Positions 9,352 to 18,758 of a DNA stretch of 64,000 nucleotides are shown here, piece by piece. The notes beneath the pieces were generated by a model. That model searched no databases. It worked only from the letters and a program-made list of their open reading frames with translations, and was not told where the DNA came from. Within the stretch, counting starts at the first letter, position 1; each line of letters starts with the position of its first letter. The position numbers and the translations under genes were made by a program. The DNA lies in assembly GCF_001202025.1 (NCBI RefSeq), contig NZ_LGHS01000069.1, positions 102,192 through 166,191 on the forward strand, in the 5' to 3' direction. This stretch comes from Pseudorhodobacter aquimaris. GTDB lineage: Bacteria > Pseudomonadota > Alphaproteobacteria > Rhodobacterales > Rhodobacteraceae.

Positions 9352-9939
9352 ATGCATGGGCTGATCAACAGGGCAATTCAACGCTATGTGCGTGATACGC
9401 ATGGCGATGCCGCTTGGGCTCAGGTCGCGCGGCAAGCCGGGCTTGGCTTCGAGGGTTTCGAAGCGATGTTGCTCTATGATATTTCCCTGACCGAGGCGGT
9501 GTTGACCGCCGCAGAACGGGTGCTGAACCGTCCACGTGAGGTGATCCTGGAAGATCTGGGAACCTTCCTTGTGTCCAACCCCGGGCTTGATAGCCTGCGC
9601 CGTTTGTTGCGCTTTGGGGGTGCCACTTTTACGGATTTCTTGCTGACATTGGAGGATACGCGGGGACGCGGGCAGCTTGCGCTGCCGGACATAGATCTGC
9701 CGGTGTTGGATCTCTATGAGATATCGCCGTCTCTTTATGCGCTGCAATGCCAGTTCCCGATTGCAGGAACCGGACACGTCCTTGTGGGTTTGTTGCGTGC
9801 AATGGCGGATGATTACGGTGCACTGGTTCTGCTGGACCATGACGGCAATAGCCTTGATGGCGAGGTGGTCCTTATTCATTTGCTGGAAGTATCTTATGCA
9901 GAGGGGCGGAGTTTCGATCTGACCCTTAGGGGTGTGTAA
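9352..9939 (+). CDS. H-NOX-like (heme NO-binding fold) protein lacking canonical heme ligands
   Basis: A 195-residue protein with the H-NOX (HNOB) fold. The start MHGLINRAIQRYVRD, the central LEDLGTFLVSN and the VLVGLLRAMADDYGAL helix match family blocks. In my hand alignment with the Thermoanaerobacter tengcongensis sensor, the proximal histidine (His102 there, in DEVHLQL) falls on Arg104 (EDTRGRG), and the YxSxR propionate motif falls on QFPIA. Neither essential feature is present, so ordinary histidyl-heme binding is doubtful. It lies directly before, with no gap, a gene encoding an HNOBA-GGDEF protein, the usual H-NOX partner type. It may have become a heme-free or differently liganded sensor or adaptor. 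Family call is firm; function is open. Confidence 0.85.
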   Translation: MHGLINRAIQRYVRDTHGDAAWAQVARQAGLGFEGFEAMLLYDISLTEAVLTAAERVLNRPREVILEDLGTFLVSNPGLDSLRRLLRFGGATFTDFLLTLEDTRGRGQLALPDIDLPVLDLYEISPSLYALQCQFPIAGTGHVLVGLLRAMADDYGALVLLDHDGNSLDGEVVLIHLLEVSYAEGRSFDLTLRGV

Positions 9940-10965
9940 ATGGTAAGCGAAGCCTTAAAACAACCGCTGCTGATTGAGCGGGCATCCGTAAATAGGCTGA
10001 TGCCAATGCATATCTGGGTGTCATCAACGGGTGTGATCGAATCTGCCGGTACGACCTTGCGAAAAGTTTTTGGCAAAACGAAGTTAGAGGGTGAGTGCTT
10101 TTTCGATGTGTTCGAGGTCCGCGGTCCGGGCGGGATTTTCGCAGTAGATGATCTGCACCGCCGCGCGGGAGAGGCCTTATCCATTGGCCCCCGGATTGCA
10201 TCGGGCGCATATTCCTTGCGCGGAATTGCGGTTCCGCTGGTGCAGGAAGGGTCGGTTCTGCTGAACCTTTCATTCGGGGTTGGCGTTATTGAGGCGGTCT
10301 CGGCTTTTCAACTGACCGCTGCTGATTTCGCGGCGACGGATCTGGCGATGGAATTGCTCTATCTGGTAGAGGCAAAGACGGCCGTCACCGAAGAGTTGCG
10401 CCAGCTGAATTTGCGCCTGAAAGGTGCCCGTGATGCGGCAGAACTACAGGCTTTGACCGATATGCTGACCGGGCTGCGTAACCGTCGCGCCCTGGATCTT
10501 ACGATGAGCGAATTGATCGACAGGCAGATACCCTTTGGCTTGATGCATATCGATCTCGATTACTTCAAGGCCGTCAACGACACGTTGGGCCATGCCGCGG
10601 GCGATCATGTCTTGCGTGAGGTGGCCAGATCGCTTTTGTCCGAGACACGGGAATGCGATACCGTTGCACGCGTGGGTGGAGATGAATTTGTTATTATATT
10701 CAAGGAATTGACCAGCGCCGACAAGCTTTCTGGTATCGCTGACCGCGTTGTGGAACGCCTAAGAGAGCCTACCTTTTTTGGAGGCAAGCCATGCCGCATT
10801 TCGGCCAGTATCGGCATTACCATATCCACAAACTACAACCCGCCAGAAGCGGATCGTATGTTGAGCGATGCTGATGAGGCGTTGTATGCCTCCAAGAATG
10901 CGGGCCGCGGACAGGCACAAATGTTCAGGTTGCCGATGGATGACAGGCGCGTATCAGGCAACTGA
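9940..10965 (+). CDS. diguanylate cyclase with N-terminal HNOBA-type PAS domain
   Basis: A 341-residue cyclic-di-GMP synthase. Residues ~18-135 resemble the HNOBA (H-NOX-associated) PAS-like domain of guanylate cyclases (LMPMHIWVSSTGVIESAG; later FQLTAADFAATDLAMEL). A helical linker, probably coiled-coil, spans ~142-172, and a GGDEF domain follows with an intact GGDEF at 246-250. An inhibitory I-site RxxD (RECD, 237-240) lies five residues upstream, so product inhibition is expected. The start codon follows the H-NOX-like stop immediately (TAA then ATG), implying coupled translation and a physical partnership. No EAL domain is present and the protein lacks membrane helices. Confidence 0.92.
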   Translation: MVSEALKQPLLIERASVNRLMPMHIWVSSTGVIESAGTTLRKVFGKTKLEGECFFDVFEVRGPGGIFAVDDLHRRAGEALSIGPRIASGAYSLRGIAVPLVQEGSVLLNLSFGVGVIEAVSAFQLTAADFAATDLAMELLYLVEAKTAVTEELRQLNLRLKGARDAAELQALTDMLTGLRNRRALDLTMSELIDRQIPFGLMHIDLDYFKAVNDTLGHAAGDHVLREVARSLLSETRECDTVARVGGDEFVIIFKELTSADKLSGIADRVVERLREPTFFGGKPCRISASIGITISTNYNPPEADRMLSDADEALYASKNAGRGQAQMFRLPMDDRRVSGN

Positions 10966-11027
10966 ATAAAGTCGTAAAGGACCGGTTTCTATCCACCTTT
11001 GTGGCCGAGGCACGCTCGCGCCGATGA

Positions 11028-11651
11028 TCACGCGGATTTGGGTAATAGCCTTTGGACAATCAAACGAAAGGGGATCAGCGCGACCACCGAGAGCGATAGC
11101 TTCACGCCCCAATCCGCCACTGCCAGGGATACCCACAAGGGCAGCTCCGCACCAAAACCGAGCAGGGGCAATGGCTCATTCGCCCATGCAATATCATTGG
11201 CCGGCTCCAACCAGATCAGCCATGTCGAAAAGGCGATGGTAAAGAAAATCATCGTATCCACCGTCGCCCCCACCAGTGTGGAAACCATCGGCGCACGCCA
11301 CCACGCCCCGTTGCGGAGGCGATCAAAAATAACGATATCCAACAGCTGGGCTGTCAGAAATGCCGTGCCGGATGCAATCGCGATGCGTAATGTGACCAGC
11401 GGCCCGAAGTCTCCGACGATTTGCGTGCCGATGAAAGAGCAGAGCAGCCCGACGCCAAACCCGACCAGAACCACCCGCCGCGCGGCGGCGGCACCATAGA
11501 TGCGGTTTATCAGGTCGGTAACCAGAAATGCGAAGGGATAGGTGAATGCACCCCATGTCAGCCATTGGCCAAAAAGAAATTGCACAAGGATATTCGAGGC
11601 CACAACGATGGCCGCCATGGCGAGGACGCCGGGGATCAGATTTCGGGTCAT
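11028..11651 (-). CDS. queuosine precursor transporter (YhhQ/QPTR family)
   Basis: A 207-residue integral membrane protein with about six helices. It matches the VUT/YhhQ family that imports 7-deazaguanine precursors (preQ0/preQ1) used to make queuosine in tRNA. The motif TYPFAFLVTDLINRIYG near the N-terminus and the late VADWGVKLSLSVVALIPFR are typical. I start at the ATG at 11651 (MTRNLIP), preceded by GGAAAA; a TTG at 11672 is also in frame. It is convergent with the diguanylate cyclase gene and no queuosine synthesis gene is adjacent. No preQ1 riboswitch was recognised upstream. Confidence 0.88.
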   Translation of the reverse strand: MTRNLIPGVLAMAAIVVASNILVQFLFGQWLTWGAFTYPFAFLVTDLINRIYGAAAARRVVLVGFGVGLLCSFIGTQIVGDFGPLVTLRIAIASGTAFLTAQLLDIVIFDRLRNGAWWRAPMVSTLVGATVDTMIFFTIAFSTWLIWLEPANDIAWANEPLPLLGFGAELPLWVSLAVADWGVKLSLSVVALIPFRLIVQRLLPKSA

Positions 11652-11753
11652 TGCTATTTTCCGTTTTATCAAGGTGGCGGAGACTTGGCCCCAAAAATGT
11701 TCGGGACGTCTTGGCCTTACGCGCCTGCATGGATGTTTGTCAATGCGGCCCAG

Positions 11754-12654
11754 TCATCGAATTACGCGGTATTCCACAATTTCGGTGCGCTGCGCCCAAA
11801 AGAAATTGTCATCCGACATCATAGTCAGATGAATATCCCCCCCGGCATCCCGCCAAACGGCAAGCGCCTCCAGATTGTCGTATGTTGCGGGGGGGGCTTT
11901 GCATCTCGATCTGCTCATCGTGAAATCCCCCACTGTTGAGTGCAAAGCTGCGCACCCGGCTGGAAAAGCCGAACGCCCCGTGAAAGCCGCGCTCCAGCAG
12001 ATAAAAGCGCCCGTCGGGGCCAAAATCGGCGCCAACAGGATCGAATGTTCTGGTACGCGGGATTTGCAGGGTTTTGCTCCAGCGCCCATTGGCATAGCGG
12101 TAAACGGGCAAGGGGCCCCGGCCCCTCGGGTTTTCGGGCAGGGTATAAAGTGCGCCATCGGCATCAATGGCCAAGGCTTCCAACCCGCAATTGTCGCGCA
12201 GCGTGGCATATTCCGGCGGACGAGGCAGGTCACGGCCGGGCTGGGCCAGATCGTCAAAGGCCATGATCCGCGCGAAGGCATGCCCCTCAAGGCTGATATA
12301 GGTTTGCCCATCTGGCGCGCGCGCCATGCCTTCGGTATCGGCCCGGTGCCCGCTTAGCTGGGCGGTATCGATGTCACGCAAAGGGGCCACGGGGGTGGCC
12401 TCTATTGCCTCTATATTGCCTTGGGCATCGCGGATTATCCGCCCCTCGGTCCAGCCGGCACGGTCGCTTATCGCGGTGAAATGCAGCCCGTCAGCAGAGA
12501 TTTCCATTCCCGAAAAGCCACCATGTTTTGGGTCATCGCTGTGCCAGGCAAAGGTGGCAAGGAAGCCCGGCCCGCGCAGGGGTGCCGCACTCCCCTCAAG
12601 TGCAAGCAGCCCGCACAGCCCGACAATCAGCGTGCGTTGAGAACGTTTTTGCAC
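11754..12654 (-). pseudogene. esterase-like/phytase-like secreted protein gene, frameshifted at a G8/C8 run
   Basis: The reading frame from about 12654 encodes a signal peptide ([16 protein letters not shown]) and most of an esterase-like phytase-fold domain ([41 protein letters not shown]). The family's normal C-terminus ([33 protein letters not shown]) lies in a different frame ending at 11754. The frames cross at a run of eight G on the plus strand (11889-11896). Removing one base would join QSPP directly to ATYDNLEAL and give one protein of about 300 residues. The GTG at 12654 is the likely start and overlaps the end of mepA by about 26 bases. This may be a sequencing indel, phase variation or a true pseudogene. 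Confidence 0.82.
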
Positions 12655-13517
12655 TGGTTCGGCAGGTCCGCCATTGTGAATTGACGTGGTCTTTTGCGGG
12701 GGGCGGTTTTCTTTTTCGGTTTCGGGGTGGCTTTGGGTGGGTTCAGATAATCGGTCACCCACCAGCGCAATGTGTCATCACAGCCGTTCCCCCCCTTGGA
12801 CAGCGTGGCAACGCTTGGCTTTTGTGTGACACAGCCCGAAGCCCCTCGCGGACATTTCAGACGCACATGAAAATGCGTGTCATGCCCGGCCACGGGTCGG
12901 ATTTTCTGTAACCACTTCTTGTCTGAGGGCCGCGCGGTTTTGCACATTTCCAGCTTGACGGCGGCGGCCACGAAAATCCGGTCCACCCGCTTGTCAGAGG
13001 CAGCAGCCTTGAGCAGCGCATGGTGGCTGCGCGTCCAGTTTTTGGTCACAGCGCGCTGGTTGGCGGATCGCACAGGAATGGAGCCGATCTTTTCCCGCTC
13101 ACTGCGCGACAGGTTCAACCGGCTGGGCGGGCGCATCCAGACATCGGCATCCAGCCCGATCTGGTGGCTGGCATGACCCGATGTCATCGGCCCGCCGCGC
13201 GGCTGGGAAATATCCCCGATATAAAGCCCCTTCCATCCGACCTTGACTGCCGTGCGGCTCAGATCCTTGAGGTAGTCGATCATGACCGGCTGACCCCAGT
13301 GGCGATCTCGCGACAGGCGCATGGCCTGCCATGTCGGCCCGCTTTCGGGCAGCTGTACCTGGCCCGCGCCGCAGCCCTTGGCATAGGTGCCGATGGGCAT
13401 GGGCGCTTGGCGTGACGGGGTTTTCTGGGCACCAAACAGGTGATTGGCCAGTGGATCTGCCTGAAGCGGCGCGGCCAGTCCCGTCAACAGCAGGCCAAGG
13501 AAAAACGGCTTTAGCAT
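12627..13517 (-). CDS. mepA: penicillin-insensitive murein DD-endopeptidase MepA
   Basis: A 296-residue periplasmic zinc peptidase that cleaves D-Ala-meso-DAP cross-links in peptidoglycan. A signal peptide ([20 protein letters not shown]) is followed by the LAS-family zinc motifs [14 protein letters not shown] and [12 protein letters not shown]. The C-terminus carries a basic, proline/lysine-rich tail ([18 protein letters not shown]) ahead of the last few residues. The chosen ATG at 13517 overlaps the stop of the MFS gene (ATGA) and gives a proper signal peptide, unlike longer starts that run into that gene. It is in one operon with the MFS permease and the phytase-like gene. Confidence 0.93.
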   Translation of the reverse strand: MLKPFFLGLLLTGLAAPLQADPLANHLFGAQKTPSRQAPMPIGTYAKGCGAGQVQLPESGPTWQAMRLSRDRHWGQPVMIDYLKDLSRTAVKVGWKGLYIGDISQPRGGPMTSGHASHQIGLDADVWMRPPSRLNLSRSEREKIGSIPVRSANQRAVTKNWTRSHHALLKAAASDKRVDRIFVAAAVKLEMCKTARPSDKKWLQKIRPVAGHDTHFHVRLKCPRGASGCVTQKPSVATLSKGGNGCDDTLRWWVTDYLNPPKATPKPKKKTAPRKRPRQFTMADLPNQCKNVLNAR

Positions 13518-14860
13518 CACGGTGCCCCTCTGTTTTGGTCCCCTTGCGGTTTTACCCAAAACAGCAGAACCAGCCCGATCAGAAATAGCACGATCAATGG
13601 GGAAATGCCAAGTTGCTGGCTTTTGGTGATATCCGTCACCACCCCGATTGACAGGGGCGCGACAAAGGAGGTGGCCTTGCCCGCCAGTGCATACAGGCCA
13701 AAGGCTTCGGTCATGCGGGCAGGGTCGGCTTGATGGACCATCATCGTGCGGCTGGCCGATTGCAGCGCCCCCCCGCATGCGCCGATCAAAGCCCCCATGA
13801 TATAAAACGCGATATCGGGCAGGGCGCTGCTGGCGGCAACGGGGATGCCGAAAACCGATGTGCGCGAAATCATCGCCACGCCGATTGCCACGCCGGTCAG
13901 CGCCAGAACACAACAGGCGATCACCGGCTTGGGGCCGAAACGGCTGTCTGCCTTGCCGCCCAGCCATGCGAATAGGGCACCGGAAAAGGCGGCGAGGATG
14001 CCAAAGATGCCCACGTCAATCACGCTCCACCCCAAGACGCCGACGGCATAGATGCCCCCGAACACATACATACCGTTCAAGGCGTCGCGGTAAGCCATCG
14101 AGCTGCCGAGAAAGGCGAACAGGCTGCGCCTTGCGGGCAGGCCCTTCAGGCTTTGAACCAGATCGGGCAGGGCGGTTCTGGCGGCGGCTGTGATGGACAT
14201 TGCGGCGGGGCGGGCTGGTTCGCGCACCCAGAGGAAAAAGGGCAGCATGAAAACCGCGTACCAGAGTGCCGTGAACGGCCCGACGGCCCGCGTGCCTTCG
14301 CGTGCGGCGGCATCCAGCCCGAACAGCGGCGCGATGCCCAGCAGGGTCTTGCCTGTTGTCCCCTCAGCCAACAGTAACAGCATGATGATAAGCGAGAGCA
14401 ACCCGCCCAGATATCCAAACGCCCAACCCGAGCCCGAGATCCGGCCGATCTCTTCTCGGGGGCCAAGGTCGTGCAGCATCGCATTGGAAAAGATGGTCGC
14501 AAACTCCATCCCGATCAGCCCGAGCGCAAAAGAGCCCATAACAAAGAACAGGTTGAAATCATTCGGCGCGGCATACCAAAGCCCCCATGAACCCAGCACA
14601 TAAAGCACGGAAAACAGCGCGATAAACCGCATCCGCCCGCCAGCCTTATCCGCGATCACCCCCAAGAGGGGCGCCATCAGCGCAATCACAAGCCCCGCCA
14701 GCCCGATCCCATAGCCCCAGACGGTTTGGGCGCGGCTGCCATCGCCCAACATATCCGCGATATAGGGCGCAAAGATAAAAGTGATCAGCAGGGTGCTATA
14801 GGGTTGGCTTGCCCAGTCGAAAAAGAACCAGCCCCAGATCCGTTTCTTTGTGCGCGTCAT
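13517..14860 (-). CDS. MFS transporter, UMF1/Atg22-like family
   Basis: A 447-residue permease with about twelve membrane helices. The opening (KKRIWGWFFFDWASQPYSTL) is the signature of the UMF1 (DUF894/Atg22-like) branch of the major facilitator superfamily. The loop LGVIADKAGGRMRF after the second helix is the MFS motif A variant. I start at the ATG just inside a GTG at 14863. The substrate is unknown; fungal Atg22 exports amino acids from vacuoles. The gene heads a three-gene minus-strand operon with mepA and the phytase-like gene. Confidence 0.88.
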   Translation of the reverse strand: MTRTKKRIWGWFFFDWASQPYSTLLITFIFAPYIADMLGDGSRAQTVWGYGIGLAGLVIALMAPLLGVIADKAGGRMRFIALFSVLYVLGSWGLWYAAPNDFNLFFVMGSFALGLIGMEFATIFSNAMLHDLGPREEIGRISGSGWAFGYLGGLLSLIIMLLLLAEGTTGKTLLGIAPLFGLDAAAREGTRAVGPFTALWYAVFMLPFFLWVREPARPAAMSITAAARTALPDLVQSLKGLPARRSLFAFLGSSMAYRDALNGMYVFGGIYAVGVLGWSVIDVGIFGILAAFSGALFAWLGGKADSRFGPKPVIACCVLALTGVAIGVAMISRTSVFGIPVAASSALPDIAFYIMGALIGACGGALQSASRTMMVHQADPARMTEAFGLYALAGKATSFVAPLSIGVVTDITKSQQLGISPLIVLFLIGLVLLFWVKPQGDQNRGAP

Positions 14861-14921
14861 CACTGCCTCCTGCGTTGGGTGTGATCAAGCCCGAAACCGG
14901 CGGGCGGCGCAAGGGCGCGGT

Positions 14922-15455
14922 TCAGTCCTGCATCGGTGGCCAGGGCCGGTCGGCGTCGGCATCAATCCACGCCTGCACCCAATCGGGCAGGGTGGGGCTT
15001 TGCGCTGATTGGCCGAGGGCTTCTAGCACCTTAGCGGGGGGCACGATCCCGGCCTTGGAGGTGATCGCGCAGCGCAGCATGACGTGGCTGGTGCAGTCGC
15101 CATCCTTCCACATGCTTTGCTCTATATAGATAAAGCGCGCATCCCAACCGATACAACGGCTGTGCATTTCCACCCGCGCGAACAGCCGCACACGGCGGCG
15201 ATAGCGCGTACTGGCACCGGCAACCGTCATCCCCCAGCGGTTGGTCTTGAGCAGCTTATGCAGGCCGGTGCGTTCCCCCAAGGGAATACGGCCCATGTCA
15301 TAAAGCGTCAGCGTGCGCCCGTTGTTCAGCTCCCACCACGGGTCGATATCTTGGGGCCAGCAACGGTGGTGGCTGATATGGGTGCCCAGAATAGGCAGAG
15401 GGGGAGCATTGCGGAACTTCCACAGCTCTTTGTACATGCGCAGATAGGGATACAT
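14922..15455 (-). CDS. thioesterase-like (hotdog fold) protein
   Basis: A 177-residue protein resembling 4-hydroxybenzoyl-CoA-thioesterase-like hotdog proteins common in Rhodobacterales. The segment HHRCWPQDIDPWWELNNGRTL corresponds to the helix region where these enzymes keep their catalytic Asp/Asn, and the strand GASTRYRRRVRLFARVEMHSR follows. The start at 15455 has an excellent ribosome site (AAAGGAGG), so the longer form beginning at 15497 was rejected. The likely reaction is hydrolysis of an acyl-CoA, substrate unknown. It stands alone between the MFS operon and the divergent yggT-recQ pair. Confidence 0.78.
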   Translation of the reverse strand: MYPYLRMYKELWKFRNAPPLPILGTHISHHRCWPQDIDPWWELNNGRTLTLYDMGRIPLGERTGLHKLLKTNRWGMTVAGASTRYRRRVRLFARVEMHSRCIGWDARFIYIEQSMWKDGDCTSHVMLRCAITSKAGIVPPAKVLEALGQSAQSPTLPDWVQAWIDADADRPWPPMQD

Positions 15456-15584
15456 CGCGGCCTCCTTTTGTGGGTTGGTTGCCGCACTGCGGCGCATTGG
15501 TCAAGCACAACCCAGCGGAAACGGTTGCCCTTTTTGCGCAAGCGGCTTACCTATCCACAATCCATAGTGGCCGGAGCCCCCTAA

Positions 15585-15872
15585 ATGACCTCTTTGTTCG
15601 AAATCCTGATGCTGTTGCTGCAAGTCGCACAATTTTTCATCATCGCACATATCATCATGAGTTGGCTGATCAACTTTCAGGTGCTGAACCTGCGCCAGCC
15701 CTTGGTCGGCCAGATCTGGTACGGTTTGAACCGGATATTGGAACCTGCCTATTCGCGTATCCGGTCGGTCCTGCCACAAGGGTTGGGGCTTGACCTTGCG
15801 CCACTGGTCGCAATTCTGGCGATCTATGTGCTGCGCATTGTTCTGGTGAATAACGCCGCCATGTTTTATTGA
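15585..15872 (+). CDS. YggT family membrane protein
   Basis: A 95-residue integral membrane protein with two hydrophobic segments (about residues 5-30 and 65-90). It matches YggT (CCB3-like), whose conserved core here reads LNRILEPAYSRIRSVLP between the helices. Relatives are linked to osmotic tolerance, cell division and cytochrome-b maturation in chloroplasts; the bacterial role is not settled. It lies 6 bases before recQ and is probably co-transcribed with it. Confidence 0.88.
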   Translation: MTSLFEILMLLLQVAQFFIIAHIIMSWLINFQVLNLRQPLVGQIWYGLNRILEPAYSRIRSVLPQGLGLDLAPLVAILAIYVLRIVLVNNAAMFY

Positions 15873-15878
15873 TCTCAA

Positions 15879-17924
15879 ATGACTGACCCTTCCGATCTTC
15901 TTGCCTCTGTTTTCGGGTTTTCCGAATTCCGGCCCGGTCAGGCCGAGATCGTCGAGGCCGTTCTGGCCGGTCAGAATACGCTGGCGATCATGCCAACGGG
16001 GGGCGGGAAATCCCTGTGTTTCCAACTGCCCGCGCTGTGCCGCGAAGGGGTGACGGTTGTTATCTCGCCGCTAATTGCCCTGATGCGGGATCAGGTGCGC
16101 GCCCTTCGCGCGGCGGGGGTTGAGGCGGGCGCGCTGACCTCTGGTAACACCGATGAGGAAACCGAAGAGGTGTTCCGCGCGCTGGATGAGGGCCGCCTGA
16201 AGCTTTTGTACCTTGCGCCGGAACGGCTTGCCTCGGGGGCGTCATTGCAGATGCTGCGCCGGATCGGGGTGTCCGCGATTGCGGTTGATGAGGCGCATTG
16301 TGTCAGCCAATGGGGCCATGATTTCCGCCCTGATTACCTGCGTATCGGGGAGTTGCGCCGCACGCTGGATGTGCCGCTTGCCGCCTTTACCGCCACCGCG
16401 GATGAGGAAACCCGTACCGAGATCATCACCCGGCTGTTTGATGGTCAGACGCCCTCGACATTTCTGCGGGGGTTTGACCGGCCCAATATCCATCTTGCAT
16501 TTGCTGTCAAAGACAACCCGCGCAAGCAGATCCTGGCCTTTGCCGCCGGGCGCAAGGGGCAGTCGGGCATCGTGTATTGCGGCACGCGGGCCAAGACCGA
16601 AACACTGGCCCAGGCGCTGCGTGAGGCGGGGCATCTGGCCACCTCGTACCACGGTGGTATGGATGCCGAGGATCGCCGCACCACCGAGGCCCGTTTCCAA
16701 CGTGAGGACGGGTTGATCGTGGTGGCGACTGTGGCCTTCGGGATGGGGATCGACAAGCCCGATATCCGTTGGGTCGCCCATGCCGATCTGCCCAAATCCA
16801 TCGAGGGCTATTATCAAGAGATCGGTCGTGCGGGTCGTGATAGCGCCCCCGCAGAAACTTTGACGCTTTACGGACCCGATGATATCCGACTACGCCGCTC
16901 TCAGATTGACGAGGGGCTTGCCCCGCCGGAGCGCAAGGACGCCGATCATGCCCGCCTGAATGCGCTTTTGGGTCTGGCCGAGGCGACGGGATGTCGGCGT
17001 CAGGTGTTGCTGGGGTATTTCGGCGAAACCTCAACCGCTTGTAAAAATTGTGATATCTGTGACCGGCCCGCCTTGGTGTTTGATGCGACCGAGGCCGTGC
17101 GCAAGGCGCTTTCGGCGATTTTGCGCACGGGCGAGACCTTTGGCGCGGGGCATCTGATCGATATACTGACCGGCAATTCCACCGAAAAAGTGCGCCAGCG
17201 CGGCCATGACCAATTGCCAACCTTTGCCGTGGGCAAGGAGCTTTCCAAACCTGCGTGGGGTGCGGTTTTCCGTCAGATGATGGGGCGCGATCTGGTGCGT
17301 CCCGATACCGAACGCTATGGCGCGCTGCGCATGACCGATGCCGCGCGCCCGATTTTGCGTGGTGAGGAAAATATCACCCTGCGCAAGGATACGATCCAGT
17401 CGGCGGGCGCGCGCCCTGTGGTCAAGACGATGGTCTCGGAGGAGGATGCGCCGCTACTGTCCGCCCTCAAGGCCAAACGTCGCGCCTTGGCCGAGGCGGC
17501 CCGCGTACCGGCCTATGTGATCTTTCCCGACCGCACCCTGATCGAGATGGCCGAGAGCCGCCCTGCGAACCTTGACGATATGGCGCGGATCAACGGCATC
17601 GGCGCGAAAAAGCTGGAAAGCTATGGCTCTGCCTTTCTGGCGGTGATCACCGGCGCGCAAACTGCGCAGCTTCATCCGCAACGGATGCGCCTTGCGGGGC
17701 GGGACGCGGGCGCGGTTTTTGACCGGCTGGCACAGGTGCATCTGGATTTGCAGCGCGGGCCGGAGGGTATCGACAAGCCGCTTTCCTGTACCCAGACCAC
17801 CCTGCGCCATATCGCCGAACGCCGCCCGGCCACATTGGCCGAGATGGAGCGTATCCCCGGCATGGGCGCGCAAAAGGCTGAGCGTTTCGGCGCCGCATTT
17901 CTAACCGTTGTTGCGGGGGATTGA
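15879..17924 (+). CDS. recQ: ATP-dependent DNA helicase RecQ
   Basis: A 681-residue 3'-to-5' helicase for recombination repair (RecF pathway). Domains in order: helicase with Walker A MPTGGGKS at about residues 37-44, the RecQ form of DEAH (DEAHCVSQWGHDFRPDYLRIG), motif VI (QEIGRAGRD), RQC zinc domain with four cysteines (C...CKNCDIC), winged helix, then two HRDC-like repeats. The first HRDC has KRRALAEAARVPAYVIF; the second, shorter one ends in a similar helix-hairpin-helix (MERIPGMGAQKAERFGAAFL versus MARINGIGAKKLESYGSAFL). Two HRDC units are more than the single one of E. coli RecQ but are known in other bacteria. Confidence 0.96.
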   Translation: MTDPSDLLASVFGFSEFRPGQAEIVEAVLAGQNTLAIMPTGGGKSLCFQLPALCREGVTVVISPLIALMRDQVRALRAAGVEAGALTSGNTDEETEEVFRALDEGRLKLLYLAPERLASGASLQMLRRIGVSAIAVDEAHCVSQWGHDFRPDYLRIGELRRTLDVPLAAFTATADEETRTEIITRLFDGQTPSTFLRGFDRPNIHLAFAVKDNPRKQILAFAAGRKGQSGIVYCGTRAKTETLAQALREAGHLATSYHGGMDAEDRRTTEARFQREDGLIVVATVAFGMGIDKPDIRWVAHADLPKSIEGYYQEIGRAGRDSAPAETLTLYGPDDIRLRRSQIDEGLAPPERKDADHARLNALLGLAEATGCRRQVLLGYFGETSTACKNCDICDRPALVFDATEAVRKALSAILRTGETFGAGHLIDILTGNSTEKVRQRGHDQLPTFAVGKELSKPAWGAVFRQMMGRDLVRPDTERYGALRMTDAARPILRGEENITLRKDTIQSAGARPVVKTMVSEEDAPLLSALKAKRRALAEAARVPAYVIFPDRTLIEMAESRPANLDDMARINGIGAKKLESYGSAFLAVITGAQTAQLHPQRMRLAGRDAGAVFDRLAQVHLDLQRGPEGIDKPLSCTQTTLRHIAERRPATLAEMERIPGMGAQKAERFGAAFLTVVAGD

Positions 17925-17963
17925 CCTGGTGTTTTGCCCGCGCCCTACCGGAGGATCTTTGTT

Positions 17964-18725
17964 ATGCTGACTGTTATTTCCCCTGCCAAACGTCTGGATG
18001 ACGGCGCAACCCTGCCCGAAGGCATGACGACGACGGTGCCGCAATTCAGCGCCGATGCAAAGGTTCTGGCAGGCGTCGCGCAAGACCTTAACGCCGACGA
18101 TCTGCGCAAGTTGATGCATATCTCGGCGTCTTTGGCGGATCTGAACGTCACCCGTTTTGCGCAGTTTGCCGATGCGGAAACGAAACCTGCCGCCTTGTTT
18201 TTTGCCGGTGATACCTATGCGGGGCTAGAGGCGAAAACCCTTGACGCCGATGCGCTACGTTGGGCGCAGGACCACCTGCGGATCCTGTCAGGGCTTTACG
18301 GGATGTTGCGCCCGCTGGATGCGATTGCGCCCTACCGGCTGGAAATGGGGAGCAAGCTGAAAAACCCGCGCGGCGCTGATCTTTATGCCTATTGGCGCGC
18401 CGAGATCGCGCCTGCGATCAACAAGCTTGCCGCGGATGTGCAGGCGCGCGCCTTGGTCAATTGCGCCTCGATCGAATATTTCGGCGCGGTGGATGTGGAT
18501 GCGTTGACCATCCCCGTCATCACGCCGACCTTCCTTGAGGAAAAGAACGGCGAGGCCAAGATCGTCAGCTTTTACGCCAAGAAAGCCCGCGGGGCGATGG
18601 CACGTTTCATTGCGGAAAACCGTTTAACGGACCCCGAGGCGCTTTGTGATTTCAACACAGGTGGATATGCCTATGACAGGGCGCGGTCTTCGGCGCTGGC
18701 CCCTGTCTTTTTGCGCAGGGCATGA
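17964..18725 (+). CDS. yaaA: peroxide stress protein YaaA
   Basis: A 253-residue cytoplasmic protein of the YaaA (DUF328/UPF0246) family, which in E. coli lowers free iron and limits Fenton damage during peroxide stress. Family blocks seen are ISPAKRLD at the start, AQDHLRILSGLYGMLRPLD in the middle and FYAKKARGAMARFI near the end. The ATG at 17964 follows a GGAGG site; an in-frame upstream start at 17934 adds ten atypical residues. It sits just upstream of a Fur/Mur-like box and the metal importer, a fitting context for metal and oxidative stress. Confidence 0.94.
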   Translation: MLTVISPAKRLDDGATLPEGMTTTVPQFSADAKVLAGVAQDLNADDLRKLMHISASLADLNVTRFAQFADAETKPAALFFAGDTYAGLEAKTLDADALRWAQDHLRILSGLYGMLRPLDAIAPYRLEMGSKLKNPRGADLYAYWRAEIAPAINKLAADVQARALVNCASIEYFGAVDVDALTIPVITPTFLEEKNGEAKIVSFYAKKARGAMARFIAENRLTDPEALCDFNTGGYAYDRARSSALAPVFLRRA

Positions 18726-18758
18726 GTATTCGCGCCTTAAGTCGGGGCGGCAAATAAT

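Noticed and set aside
11652..11753. A preQ1 riboswitch before the queuosine precursor transporter
   Set aside because: No arrangement matching the known preQ1 classes could be found; only weak repeats (GACTTGGCC/GTCTTGGCC) are present.
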